A stretch of 64,000 bases of DNA from Georgfuchsia toluolica (GCF_907163265.1 NZ_CAJQUM010000001.1:1054001-1118000), one strand, 5' to 3'. Positions 53,812-62,619 are shown, counted from the stretch's first letter. Notes: generated by a model from the letters alone, not told the origin. Translations and numbers: made by a program.

Positions 53812-54408
53812 CTACCAAATGAGGGGCAAGCATTCTGCGAAGTGCCACAGCATCAGGCATTTCCCCGGTGTCAAGACTATCAGCGGTATACCCGCTTCCT
53901 GAAGAGTCCGTTGCTTCGTTTCATCTGAAAGCTTCCGGTCTTCTTTATCATGAGTCCGCCCATTTAGTTCTAGCGCAACGACAATACTCATGTCATCCGG
54001 GCGGCAAAGCATAAAATCAATGCTCTTCTTCCCGGCTTCGTTCAATTTTTGCCTTCGATCCTTTGTTTTTTGGTCAATATGGAAAATTTGGGACATACTG
54101 ACCTGAGAAAAAACCACCAAAGCTGGTGCCGCCTCTCGCAACGTCCAATAAAGCTTTTGCTCGGCGCCATTCAATAACTCAAACTTATCGCGGTATTGCG
54201 ATTTTCGCTCATCGACTAAGCTACTTTTTCCTCCACTGGTAATGAAATCATTAAATTTTTGACCACTTGAGTTTTTAAACCCATTATCTTTAGCTAACTG
54301 ACGCCCTTGATTGCGAAATCTGGAGTACTTCTTCTTTGACTTGTTATTTCTAGCGGTAAAAGTAGCAACAACGATGGCCAACGCTATTAATATGAAAATG
54401 CTTTCCAT
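53812..54408 (-). CDS. DUF2726 protein with N-terminal membrane anchor
   Basis: This 198-residue protein starts with one membrane helix (MESIFILIALAIVVATF) and a basic linker. A DUF2726 domain follows from about 65 (ELLNGAEQKLYWTLREAAPALVVFSQVSMSQIF; SIDFMLCRPDDMSIVVALELNGRTHD). DUF2726 resembles restriction-endonuclease-fold domains, with D and E..N acids in the last motif. The gene is notably more AT-rich than its neighbours, a sign of transfer. The ATG four codons upstream (54420) is an alternative start. Confidence 0.7.
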   Translation of the reverse strand: MESIFILIALAIVVATFTARNNKSKKKYSRFRNQGRQLAKDNGFKNSSGQKFNDFITSGGKSSLVDERKSQYRDKFELLNGAEQKLYWTLREAAPALVVFSQVSMSQIFHIDQKTKDRRQKLNEAGKKSIDFMLCRPDDMSIVVALELNGRTHDKEDRKLSDETKQRTLQEAGIPLIVLTPGKCLMLWHFAECLPLIW

Positions 54409-54420
54409 GCCACCATCCAT

Positions 54421-54727
54421 TTCAATTAGATAATGCCATCTTGCATAATATCAGAAATGGTTATGGCACCATCCCGCTTATGCCAAGAAATGTGAGGAAC
54501 TTGGCAAGTGGGGGCGGGCCAATACGTTAAGTAGTAGATAGCTATTTGAACCAGGAGTGCCTGCTCTTTGATTGATCTTGGTGTGGCCGGTTATGGCCGA
54601 TTGTACGCATTGGACATTGTCTCCACATAGCGAACGATGGCTAATCGGCGGCACGAATCGTCAGCCAAAGACACCTATGCGAAAGCGAGGGGCAAACTTC
54701 CATGCATGCTTGCAGGAGTTTCGTCTT
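54421..54727. other. Gap between the accessory patch and recR
   Basis: About 307 nt with no supported gene. GC content rises from left to right, which may mark the edge of the acquired segment. Confidence 0.4.
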
Positions 54728-55324
54728 TCAATACTCTCTGCGTTCAATCAGTGCCTGCGCCACGGTGGCAGCATCGGTGTATTCGATTTCACCACCCACC
54801 GGCACGCCGCGCGCAATACGGCTGACCTTGAGGCCGCGGGCGTGCAGCATCTCGTAAAGATAGTGCGCCGTCGCCTCGCCCTCGTTGGTGAAGTTGGTGG
54901 CGAGAATGACTTCCTTGACCACGCCGTCGCCGACGCGCGCCAGCAGGCGATCGAAGGCCAGTTCGCGCGGCCCGATGCCGTCGAGCGGAGACAACCGTCC
55001 CATCAGCACGTAATAGAGCCCGTTGTAGGCGTGCGTCTGTTCCATGGCATTGAGATCGACCGGCATCTCGACAATACAGAGCTGCGTCGCGTCGCGCCGG
55101 GATGAGACGCAGCGTTCGCAGACTTCAGCCTCGGTGAAATTGTTGCAGCGCTGGCAGCGGCGCAGCGTTTCAACCGCACGCGATATGGCCTGCGATAGTC
55201 GCGTCGCACCGCGCGGGTTATATTGCAGCAGGTGGTAAGCCATGCGCTGCGCCGATTTTGGTCCGACGCCGGGCAGGCAGCGCAATGCCTCGATCAGTTC
55301 TTCGAGGCTGGAAGGAAGTGCCAT
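54728..55324 (-). CDS. recR: Recombination mediator RecR
   Basis: RecR works with RecO and RecF to load RecA at gaps. The 198-residue protein has an N-terminal helix-hairpin-helix ([17 protein letters not shown]), a zinc finger ([16 protein letters not shown]), and a Toprim domain ([35 protein letters not shown]). It is the third gene of the dnaX-ybaB-recR group, separated from ybaB by repeat A4. Confidence 0.97.
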   Translation of the reverse strand: MALPSSLEELIEALRCLPGVGPKSAQRMAYHLLQYNPRGATRLSQAISRAVETLRRCQRCNNFTEAEVCERCVSSRRDATQLCIVEMPVDLNAMEQTHAYNGLYYVLMGRLSPLDGIGPRELAFDRLLARVGDGVVKEVILATNFTNEGEATAHYLYEMLHARGLKVSRIARGVPVGGEIEYTDAATVAQALIERREY

Positions 55325-55342
55325 TGGGTATAAAAACCTTTA

Positions 55343-55423
55343 GCCACAGAGTTCACAGAGAAAGACAAAAGCAAATCATGCAGCGAGTTTGCTTTTCACT
55401 GTGTCCCCTGTGAACTCTGTGGC
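55343..55423. repeat. Repeat family A, copy 4
   Basis: The left arm is GCCACAGAGTTCACAGAG (55343) and the right arm ends TGAACTCTGTGGC (55423), the shortest full copy, with a core of about 25 nt. It lies 18 nt after the ybaB stop codon and 18 nt before recR, the same spacing as copy 3. Confidence 0.85.
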
Positions 55424-55441
55424 AGATGCATTTTTGTTTTT

Positions 55442-55765
55442 TCAAAATGGCAGCTTCATGCCGGGAGGCAGGTTAAGCCCGGACGTAAAACCCGCCATGC
55501 GCTCCTGTGTGGTGGTTTCCACCCGGCGCGTCGCGTCGTTAAGCGCGGCGGCGATCAGGTCTTCCAGCATTTCCTTGTCATCCATTACTGAAGGATCGAT
55601 CGATACGCGCCGCACATCGTGTTTGCAGGTCATCACCACCTTGACCATGCCGGCACCAGCCTGGCCTTCGACCTCGATGGTCGCCAGTTCTTCCTGCGCC
55701 TTCTGCATGTTTTCCTGCATTTTCTGGGCCTGTTTCATTAGGCCGGCGATTCCGCCTTTCATCAT
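55442..55765 (-). CDS. ybaB: YbaB/EbfC nucleoid-associated protein
   Basis: This 107-residue DNA-binding dimer has [41 protein letters not shown] and the ending [16 protein letters not shown]. It is 12 nt after dnaX, the classic dnaX-ybaB-recR order. Confidence 0.96.
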   Translation of the reverse strand: MMKGGIAGLMKQAQKMQENMQKAQEELATIEVEGQAGAGMVKVVMTCKHDVRRVSIDPSVMDDKEMLEDLIAAALNDATRRVETTTQERMAGFTSGLNLPPGMKLPF

Positions 55766-55777
55766 ATTGTGTTTCCT

Positions 55778-57373
55778 TTAAATTGGTTTAATCGTCGATT
55801 CGTCGATGCTGGCATCGAACATCTCCACCACTTCGCGCACAAAGCTGTCGCCTTCGATGGCGGCTATCGCCTGCTCCTGGCGTGCGTGTCGTGCATTTTT
55901 CGCGCGCTCGGCGGGCGTCTCCGTCGCCGCGGCGGCAATATTGATATTGAGTTTCAGCGGTCGGCCGTAATGCGCTTGCAACTCAGTCTGCAATTTATCC
56001 TGCGGCGTCCTGGCTAGCAGATGTTTGTGGGCCGGCGGCAGGTGCAGGGTGATCTGTGCTTCGCCAACTTCAACCAGTTCGCAATGCTGGGCGAGTTGGC
56101 GTGCCATGCCCGAGAGCGACAGCGCAGCAACGATGCCATGCCAGTCGTCAGACACCGCAGGAGCAGCGGGTGCCGCTTGCCTTTGCGCTGCCGGCGGCGT
56201 TGCCACGGCAGCTTGAGCCGGCGCCGGTTTTGCCGCCACGGGCGCCGGTCGTGCGGGGGCAGGCGTCGGGTCCGCCGGTCTTGCGCTGGCGGTCTCGGGA
56301 TTGAAGGCCACCATGCGCAGCAAAGCCATGGTGAAGCCGGCATATTCGTCGGGTGCCAGCGCGAGGTCGTCGCGGCCATGGATGGCGATCTGATAACAGA
56401 GCTGGAGGAACTCGGCGTCGAAGGCCGCGGCGTAAGACTTGAGCCGTTCGCGTTCGTCGCTGTCGCCCATCGCCTCAGGCGCAAATTGCAACAGGGCGAT
56501 GCGGTGGAACAGCACGGCCAGTTCCTGCAGCGCCGAATCGAAATTCAGGCTGCGAGTCTCCATCTGGTCGGCCACGGCGATCAGCGCCGCCACGTCGCGC
56601 GCGACCAGCGCATCGAGCAATGCATACAGGTAATCGTCACCGACGGTGCCGAGCATGTCGCGCACTTTTTCCTCTTCGATCACGCCGGCGCCGTGCGCAA
56701 TGGCCTGATCGAGCAGCGACAATGCATCGCGCATGCTGCCGGCGGCGGCCTTGGCGAGATGGCGCAGGGCCGGCGCCTCGAATTTGACGCTCTCCGCATC
56801 GAGAATGCGCGACAGGTGATCGATGATGGATTGCTGCGGCATCTGCTTGAGGTTGAACTGCAGGCAGCGCGACAGCACGGTGATGGGAATCTTCTGCGGA
56901 TCGGTGGTGGCTAGAATGAATTTGACATGCTCGGGCGGCTCTTCGAGCGTCTTCAGCATCGCATTGAAGGCGTGGCCGGTGAGCTGATGGACTTCGTCGA
57001 TCACATACACCTTGAAGCGGCCGCGCGTCGGCGCGTAGGTGGCCTTGTCGAGCAGGCCCGTCATGTCCTCGACGCCGCGGTTCGATGCGGCATCGAGTTC
57101 GATGTAGTCGATGAAGCGTCCGCCGTCGATCTCGACACAGGAAGAACAGGTGCCGCACGGCGTCGAGGTGATGCCGGTTTCGCAATTGAGCGCCTTGGCC
57201 ATGATGCGCGCGATGGTGGTCTTGCCGACGCCGCGCGTGCCGGTGAACAGATAGGCATGGTGCAGCCGCTGCTGGTCGAGCGCATGGGTCAGCGCGCGCA
57301 CCACATGCTCCTGGCCGATCAGGGTAGCGAACGATTTGGGGCGCCATTTGCGCGCCAGCACCTGATAACTCAT
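55778..57373 (-). CDS. dnaX: DNA polymerase III tau/gamma subunit
   Basis: The clamp-loader ATPase, 531 residues. MSYQVLARKWRPKSFATLIGQ starts the protein. Walker A is GTRGVGKTTIARI, zinc cysteines are in LNCETGITSTPCGTCSSC, Walker B/DEVH is VYVIDEVHQLTGHAFNA, and the sensor is ATTDPQKIP. A proline- and alanine-rich linker (about 365-405) leads to domain V. I saw no A6G-type slippery run like the E. coli frameshift site. Confidence 0.96.
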   Translation of the reverse strand: MSYQVLARKWRPKSFATLIGQEHVVRALTHALDQQRLHHAYLFTGTRGVGKTTIARIMAKALNCETGITSTPCGTCSSCVEIDGGRFIDYIELDAASNRGVEDMTGLLDKATYAPTRGRFKVYVIDEVHQLTGHAFNAMLKTLEEPPEHVKFILATTDPQKIPITVLSRCLQFNLKQMPQQSIIDHLSRILDAESVKFEAPALRHLAKAAAGSMRDALSLLDQAIAHGAGVIEEEKVRDMLGTVGDDYLYALLDALVARDVAALIAVADQMETRSLNFDSALQELAVLFHRIALLQFAPEAMGDSDERERLKSYAAAFDAEFLQLCYQIAIHGRDDLALAPDEYAGFTMALLRMVAFNPETASARPADPTPAPARPAPVAAKPAPAQAAVATPPAAQRQAAPAAPAVSDDWHGIVAALSLSGMARQLAQHCELVEVGEAQITLHLPPAHKHLLARTPQDKLQTELQAHYGRPLKLNINIAAAATETPAERAKNARHARQEQAIAAIEGDSFVREVVEMFDASIDESTIKPI

Positions 57374-57400
57374 ACGCCGGAGATCGAAAGAAACCGTTTA

Positions 57401-57431
57401 GCCACAGAGGACACAGAGATCACAGAGGAAA
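57401..57431. repeat. Repeat family A, single arm
   Basis: GCCACAGAGGACACAGAG and a following ATCACAGAGGAAA match the left arm of copy 1. No inverted right arm follows, so this is a broken copy just upstream of dnaX. Confidence 0.7.
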
Positions 57432-57481
57432 CCCAGTTCGTTCGCCATGGATCGCAATTTTGAGCACCAACCCTTGTCTTT

Positions 57482-57535
57482 ACTCCGCCAAAGGCGGAGT
57501 CACATTCCGTCACCTTCCTCGCCCGGCGAGGAAGG
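57482..57535. repeat. Two tandem perfect hairpins between ffs and dnaX
   Basis: ACTCCGCC-AAA-GGCGGAGT (57482-57500) is followed by CCTTCCTCGCC-C-GGCGAGGAAGG (57513-57535). Both have perfect arms. Together with the larger repeat at 57569 they make three stem-loops in 125 nt, downstream of the SRP RNA on the reverse strand. Confidence 0.6.
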
Positions 57536-57568
57536 CCGGGATGGAGTGCTTCCAGATGCGAGCCCTGG

Positions 57569-57606
57569 GCTCGCCACATTCGCCCAAAGGGCGAATGTGG
57601 CGAGCC
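57569..57606. repeat. Perfect inverted repeat joined to the SRP RNA 3' end
   Basis: GGCTCGCCACATTCGCCC and its exact reverse complement flank AAA. On the reverse strand the first arm overlaps the last nucleotides of the SRP RNA. It could fold as a terminator or processing hairpin, though no T run follows. Confidence 0.7.
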
Positions 57607-57695
57607 TTACCCCCGGCACTTGCTGCAGTAGCTGTGGCTGCTTCCTTCCGGACCTGACCAGATTCACCACCTTGCAATGCGGGGAGACCCGCCAC
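57597..57695 (-). ncRNA. ffs: Signal recognition particle 4.5S RNA
   Basis: On the reverse strand the RNA of about 99 nt carries CAGGTCCGGAAGGAAGCAGC, the universally conserved Ffh-binding part with the GGAA tetraloop. The 5' GTGGCGGG pairs with the 3' CTCGCCAC to close the stem, which sets the ends approximately. It directs ribosomes making membrane proteins to FtsY. Its position next to dnaX is common in proteobacteria. Confidence 0.95.
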
Positions 57696-57728
57696 AGCGA
57701 ATTCTAACATTGCACTCCTTGCGCCCCA

Positions 57729-58634
57729 TCAACGATCCAGCAGGAAATTGCGCACGATGCCGATCTGCGCATCGTCCATCAGCATCGGCGCATGGCCGAC
57801 GCCGGGAATATCCACCGTCTTCGCCTTCGGGCCGCGCTCCGCCATCCGGCGCACCGTATCCGCCGTCAATAAATCCGACTCGGCGCCATGAATCACCAGC
57901 GTCGGGCACTTGATCGCGTCGTAGACAGGCCACAGATCAACGTCGGCATAAACCGTGGTCTGGCGGAAGGGCATGGCGATGGACGGGTCGTAGGTCATTT
58001 CATATTTGCCGTCGGGACGCTGGCGTATTGAGTAAATCGTCAGGTGGCGCCACTGCATGTCGGTCAGTTTGCCGAATGTCGCGCTCGTCATCCTGATATA
58101 GGCCTCGGCGGCGCCAACATCGTCAAACAATGGCGCATTGCCGGTGTATTGACCGATGCGTTGCAGGGACTGTGCCGTCAGCAGCGGGCCGACATCGTTG
58201 AGCAGCAGACGCCGGACCGCAGCCGGCGTTTCGCTGGCGATCAGCATGCCAATCAGGCCGCCCATCGAGGTGCCGACCCAGTCGACCGTCTCGGCGCCAA
58301 CATGCGCCATCAGCGCCCGCATGTCTGACGCATAGAGTGGAAAACCGTAGTCTTGCGGATGCGTGAGCCAGTTGCTGCGGCCACGCCCGGCGATATCGGG
58401 ACAAATGACACGGTAACGATCGAGCATGGCTTCCGCCAAAAAATCGAAATCGCGGCAGTTGCGGGTCAGGCCATGCACGCAGATGAGCACGTTCGGGCTG
58501 TCTGTCGCGCCCCACTCGACATAGGCCATTTTGTGCGAGCCATGCGGGCCGTGGCAGGACAACATGTGTTCGCGCAGTGCCGGCGCGCGTTCGCCTCGGC
58601 CAAACAGGCGGCGTAAATGGTCGATCAATCTCAT
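57729..58634 (-). CDS. Alpha/beta hydrolase
   Basis: In this 301-residue protein the oxyanion region is VLICVHGLTRNCRDFDFLAEAM. The nucleophile elbow is DWVGTSMGGLIGM (serine), the acid is near VIHGAESDLLTADT, and the histidine is in DIPGVGHAPMLMD. The set makes an esterase- or lipase-like hydrolase of the MhpC type, with no substrate hint. It is upstream of ffs on the same strand. Confidence 0.88.
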   Translation of the reverse strand: MRLIDHLRRLFGRGERAPALREHMLSCHGPHGSHKMAYVEWGATDSPNVLICVHGLTRNCRDFDFLAEAMLDRYRVICPDIAGRGRSNWLTHPQDYGFPLYASDMRALMAHVGAETVDWVGTSMGGLIGMLIASETPAAVRRLLLNDVGPLLTAQSLQRIGQYTGNAPLFDDVGAAEAYIRMTSATFGKLTDMQWRHLTIYSIRQRPDGKYEMTYDPSIAMPFRQTTVYADVDLWPVYDAIKCPTLVIHGAESDLLTADTVRRMAERGPKAKTVDIPGVGHAPMLMDDAQIGIVRNFLLDR

Positions 58635-58682
58635 GTTACAAACCGGTTAACGCAAGAAAAACGAAGTGGCTCTTGTTTTAAA

Positions 58683-58841
58683 TCGAGCGTAGCGAGCTAA
58701 TGAGTAGCCCCGCTCCGGGGGTTGAGGCGGGGTTTCGCAAAGCACTGCTTTGCGCCGCCGAGACGGGCGAGCCATGCAGGGCGAGCCCTGAAGCAGGTTG
58801 GAGTGGAGGGTGTTCAATTTGTCTTTGCGTATTTTCATCAT
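58683..58841 (-). repeat. Repeat family B, copy 3 (with an inserted stretch)
   Basis: On the reverse strand it starts ATGATGAAAATACGCAAAGA and ends GCTCGCTACGCTCGA like the other copies. About 65 extra nt, containing the small hairpin CGCAAAG-CACTG-CTTTGCG, lie in the middle. It begins 36 nt after the comEC stop codon. Confidence 0.8.
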
Positions 58842-58877
58842 CAGTGGTGCAACAATCACCAATCGAGCATAAGTCTA

Positions 58878-61217
58878 TCAGGCGCCGTGCCAATAGCGTT
58901 TGCGCTGTTCGCGTTCCCGGCTGACCTGGATGCCGCCAGCGCGAAAATCGAAGCTGACCGCGCCATCCTCATCGCTGCGGAACATCTGTACATTCCGCTC
59001 GCGATAGCGCGCCACGATATTCGGACGCGGATGAGCGAAGCGGTTGCGGTAGCCCACGGTAAATACACCACGCGATGCTGCCACTGCGGCGATGAATTCC
59101 GGCGAGGAAGAAGTATTGCTGCCGTGGTGCGGCACCAGCAGCACGTCGCTGCGCAGTTCGGTAGCATGCCTTTGCAGCAACCGCATCTCATCGACCGTCT
59201 CGATGTCTCCCGTCAGCAGCACACTGCCCTGGCGCGACACAACGCGGAGCACGCAACTCATATTGTTGGTCTTGGGCGGCGGGTGCAAGTATTGCGCGGC
59301 AGCGGGATGCAGCACTTCGAACGAAACACCGTCCCATTGCCAGCGCTGGCCGTCACTACAGGCGACGTGGCGCACCGGCGCCGCCGACAGCGGGTGCTCG
59401 AACGGCAGTGAAGACAACAGCCAGCCGGTAGGTATGGCTTGCAACAATGAGTCCGCGCCGCCTTCGTGGTCGTTGTCCTCATGGCTGACCACCAATCCAT
59501 CCAGCTTTTGCACCCCAGCCGCGCGCAGATAGGGCACCAGCACGCGCGTGCCGCTGTCCGCGTCGGGCGCAAATGACGGTCCGGTATCAAAAATCAGATC
59601 GTGGCCATGGGTTTGCACATGCACCGCCAGCCCCTGCCCCACGTCGAGCACCGCCATTTTCATATCGCCTTCGAGAGGCCGTTCAGGTGGGACGAACAAC
59701 AAGGGCAAATACAGCAACACACCTACCCAGCGTGCAGGCACTGCACGAGGCAGCATCAGCCAGGCCGTGCCAATCAGCGCCAGCAATGTTGCCCACAGGG
59801 GCGGCGCATGTTGTTGCCATATCGCCCCAGGCAGGTCTGCCAGAAAAGCGACGAACAGCATCAGCAACTGGGTCACCCAATACGCTGGCCAGAGCAGGAA
59901 CTGCAATCCCGGCAAGGCGGCGAGCAGGGTCAGCGGCGTGACGATGAAGCTGATGATCGGAATCGCCAGCGCATTGGCCAGCGGCGAGACCAGCGAAAAT
60001 TGCTGGAACAGGGCCAGCAGCAGCGGCAACATGCCGGCCAGCATGGCCCATTGCGCGCGGCCCCATTGGCTCAGCCAATGCCCGGCCGCAAGCCGGCCGC
60101 TACCGGTGTAGAACAACAGCGCGACGGCGCCGAAGGAAAGCCAGAACCCGGCCGAAAACACCGCCCACGGATCGAGCAGGAGCACGACCAGCAGCGCAAT
60201 AGCCAGCATCTGCCGCGTTGCCGGACGCCGCCGCAACAGCGACGCCGCTGCCACCGTCGTCAGCATGTACAAGGTGCGTTGCGCGGGTACGGCAAAGCCG
60301 GCCAGCAGGCAATAGGCAAACGCGGCGGCTACCCCGCCCAGCGCGGCGGCATGCTGCGCCGGCAAATACAGCGGCAGGCGCGAAGACCGCCGCCACAGCC
60401 AACCCGCCAGCATGTAAAACAGGCCCGCCACCATGGTGATATGCAGGCCTGAAATGCTCATCAAATGCGTGAGGCCGGTGCGGCTGAAAATCTGCCAAAG
60501 GCCGGGAGAGATCGCCTGCTGGTCGCCAACGCTGAGTGCAATCAGGATTCCGGCATAGGGTCGATCGCCGAGCACTGATTGATAGCGGTCGCGCAGGCGT
60601 TCTCTCAGCCGTTCCACCCCTATGCCAAAACCCGGCACGTGGGCTTTTATTGCCCCGCTGTCGGGGGCGTCGCGGATATAACCTGTAGCGCGGATACCGC
60701 GTTCGAAAAGCCAGGCCTCGTAATCGAAACTCTCCGGATTCAGACTGCCGTGCGGACGCTTCAAGCGCACCTGAAAACGCCAGCGTTCACCGGCATGCAC
60801 CACTACCGGCACGACCTCCGGAACATCGTCATCGGCCATCCGGTGCGCATACCAGGTCAGCGAAATCTGCCGCGGCACCGGCAACGTCGAGCTCTCGACC
60901 GCAAAGCGGAAGCGAGTGCCGCGATCGGTAATCTGCGGCATCTCCGCCACAACACCGACAACGTCGATGTCGCGCCCTTCACTCGACAGCGGCAACTGAT
61001 CGGCCATGCGGTAACCCGCGAACCAGCCGGCCCAGACAATGCCAAACAGAAATGTCCCAACTGGCAATACCCAGCGCAAGCGAACTTTGGCGGCGGATGC
61101 GCCGCAGCACAGTGCACCGATTGCTGACATGCCAAGCAGCATGGTGCCATCAGGCAGGGCTGCCTGGGTCTGTAGCCACAAAACCCCGGCGGCAAAGGCA
61201 AGGATCACAATCGTCAT
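58878..61217 (-). CDS. comEC: DNA internalization protein ComEC/Rec2
   Basis: ComEC forms the inner membrane channel for single-stranded DNA in natural transformation. The 779-residue protein has an N-terminal DUF4131 domain. The competence membrane domain follows (LTHLMSISGLHITMVAGLFY, then many helices). A C-terminal metallo-beta-lactamase-like domain shows LDVGQGLAVHVQTHGHDLIFDTG, VVSHEDNDHEGGADSLL and LLVPHHGSNTSSSPEF. All three parts look intact, so uptake may be functional. Confidence 0.93.
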   Translation of the reverse strand: MTIVILAFAAGVLWLQTQAALPDGTMLLGMSAIGALCCGASAAKVRLRWVLPVGTFLFGIVWAGWFAGYRMADQLPLSSEGRDIDVVGVVAEMPQITDRGTRFRFAVESSTLPVPRQISLTWYAHRMADDDVPEVVPVVVHAGERWRFQVRLKRPHGSLNPESFDYEAWLFERGIRATGYIRDAPDSGAIKAHVPGFGIGVERLRERLRDRYQSVLGDRPYAGILIALSVGDQQAISPGLWQIFSRTGLTHLMSISGLHITMVAGLFYMLAGWLWRRSSRLPLYLPAQHAAALGGVAAAFAYCLLAGFAVPAQRTLYMLTTVAAASLLRRRPATRQMLAIALLVVLLLDPWAVFSAGFWLSFGAVALLFYTGSGRLAAGHWLSQWGRAQWAMLAGMLPLLLALFQQFSLVSPLANALAIPIISFIVTPLTLLAALPGLQFLLWPAYWVTQLLMLFVAFLADLPGAIWQQHAPPLWATLLALIGTAWLMLPRAVPARWVGVLLYLPLLFVPPERPLEGDMKMAVLDVGQGLAVHVQTHGHDLIFDTGPSFAPDADSGTRVLVPYLRAAGVQKLDGLVVSHEDNDHEGGADSLLQAIPTGWLLSSLPFEHPLSAAPVRHVACSDGQRWQWDGVSFEVLHPAAAQYLHPPPKTNNMSCVLRVVSRQGSVLLTGDIETVDEMRLLQRHATELRSDVLLVPHHGSNTSSSPEFIAAVAASRGVFTVGYRNRFAHPRPNIVARYRERNVQMFRSDEDGAVSFDFRAGGIQVSREREQRKRYWHGA

Positions 61218-61560
61218 AAGCCCGGATTAAACCAGATCCGCGGCCGATTCGTTAAAGTCCCGGCGTTACCAACTTGATTACAAGCCGTCTGCGCGAATGT
61301 CCTGCTACGACAGATTCAAAGAGGCGCCTTAAAAAACGGAAATGAAATAACACGCCATGGCTTTCGTGTAGTTCGTAGAATCTGCTTGTCGATAACTACG
61401 CTGGCGGCAATGGCCGACAATCTGAGATAGGAAAAACGCTGATCAAGTCCTCCATCGCGGACCCTGAAGGGCCGTAGCGTTCTGAAAGTTCCTTGTTTTA
61501 AAACGCAATAGAGAGCCGCCTTTCCCAGCGTGAGAATGTTCGGTGAAGCATCAGACATTT
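61218..61560. other. Gap between comEC and the stress protein gene
   Basis: No convincing gene lies here. A reverse-strand frame (61316-61558, about 80 residues, starting MSDASPNILTLGK just after the usp stop codon) has no ribosome site or known motif. It is left uncalled. Confidence 0.4.
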
Positions 61561-62445
61561 TCACATCGAGACCAGGACATCGCATTGCGACTCGGCTAAC
61601 ACACGTTTTGTGACGCTGCCGAGCAACAAATCCTCGAGTGCACTTTCCCCGTGCTTCCCCATCACGATCAGATCGCAATTTTGCTCTTGCTCCTGCTCAA
61701 TGATGCGCAAGGAGGGGGCGCCGTGCACCACAACGAATCGCGTGGCATAGGGTGGCAGTCCCGCTTCTTCGCTCAACGCATGCAGCTTCCGAACAGCCTC
61801 CTGCCGGGCGATGGTGCGATAATGTTTAATAGTGTCGTCATCGACACTTGCGTATCGCAAGTGGCTCTCGAACGGAACTTCAAAGACATGCAGCATCACG
61901 ATTTCGGCGTGGGCGGCTACGGCACGTGCATTTTTGATCGCCTGCAGGGAAGCGGGTGAGAAGTCAACGGGCAGAAGTAGTGTCCTATAGGGTTCATGAG
62001 CTGCCTGTTTGACGACCAGCAGAGGGCATTTCGTTCTGCTGAGCATCCTCTCTGCAGTCGACCCCAGCAACAAATGTCGCATGAAGCTTTCGCCGCGAGC
62101 ACCGCAAACAATCAGGTCCGTCGCCATCGCGTCCGCCTCCTTGAACAACTCCGCAAGCAAGGGGCCAAACACGACACGAGCGCCGGCTGACACGCCATGT
62201 TGTTTCAATAGCGCTTCGGCCAACTCGCGCAGTTTCTCCTTCGCGGTATCGAGTAACCGTAATTTCAGTTCCTCCGGGGACTCGCCCATGAGTTGCCGAA
62301 ATTTTTCCAGCGGAGCGAGGTCTGCCACATGAAGCAAGTCCAGCGGCGCTCCCGTCTCTTTGCTTACCAGCGCCGCACGCTCAGCTGCATGGCGAGCCGG
62401 CGCGGAAAGATCGGTAGCAGCCAACAGGTGGTTCAGTTTCGTCAT
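61561..62445 (-). CDS. Universal stress protein, tandem UspA domains
   Basis: This 294-residue protein has two Usp domains. The first ends DLIVCGARGESFMRHLLLGSTAERMLSRTKCPLLVV. The second runs from about 152 to the end, DLIVMGKHGESALEDLLLGSVTKRVLAESQCDVLV. Both keep the G-x-(G/H)-G-x(8-9)-G-S/T loop that binds ATP in this family. The gene diverges from the P-type ATPase. Confidence 0.92.
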   Translation of the reverse strand: MTKLNHLLAATDLSAPARHAAERAALVSKETGAPLDLLHVADLAPLEKFRQLMGESPEELKLRLLDTAKEKLRELAEALLKQHGVSAGARVVFGPLLAELFKEADAMATDLIVCGARGESFMRHLLLGSTAERMLSRTKCPLLVVKQAAHEPYRTLLLPVDFSPASLQAIKNARAVAAHAEIVMLHVFEVPFESHLRYASVDDDTIKHYRTIARQEAVRKLHALSEEAGLPPYATRFVVVHGAPSLRIIEQEQEQNCDLIVMGKHGESALEDLLLGSVTKRVLAESQCDVLVSM

Positions 62446-62522
62446 GGTTGTATTCCTTCTGCTTGATTCCTGCCAGGATCAGCCGATCTTAAAACGGCCG
62501 CTTTGCCCGGAGGTAGGATGGT

Positions 62523-62537
62523 CTGAGCAGTGCTCAG
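62523..62537. promoter_or_regulatory. Short perfect palindrome in the divergent usp/ATPase gap
   Basis: CTGAGCA-G-TGCTCAG lies 78 nt before usp and 83 nt before the ATPase gene, midway in the shared promoter region. It may be an operator. No known regulator is assigned. Confidence 0.35.
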
Positions 62538-62619
62538 CAAAATTCTTAGGCATTTTGACTCATACTGTAAATAAGCGATAGACGTATCATTTTTCAATGC
62601 ACCGAGAGACCCCGCATCG

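Noticed and set aside
55778-57373. Programmed frameshift in dnaX giving a short gamma subunit
   Set aside because: I found no A-rich slippery heptamer followed by a hairpin in the expected middle part of the gene.
61316-61558. Reverse-strand frame of about 80 codons after the universal stress protein gene
   Set aside because: There is no ribosome site, no motif and unusual composition. It may be translated by coupling, but nothing supports it strongly.
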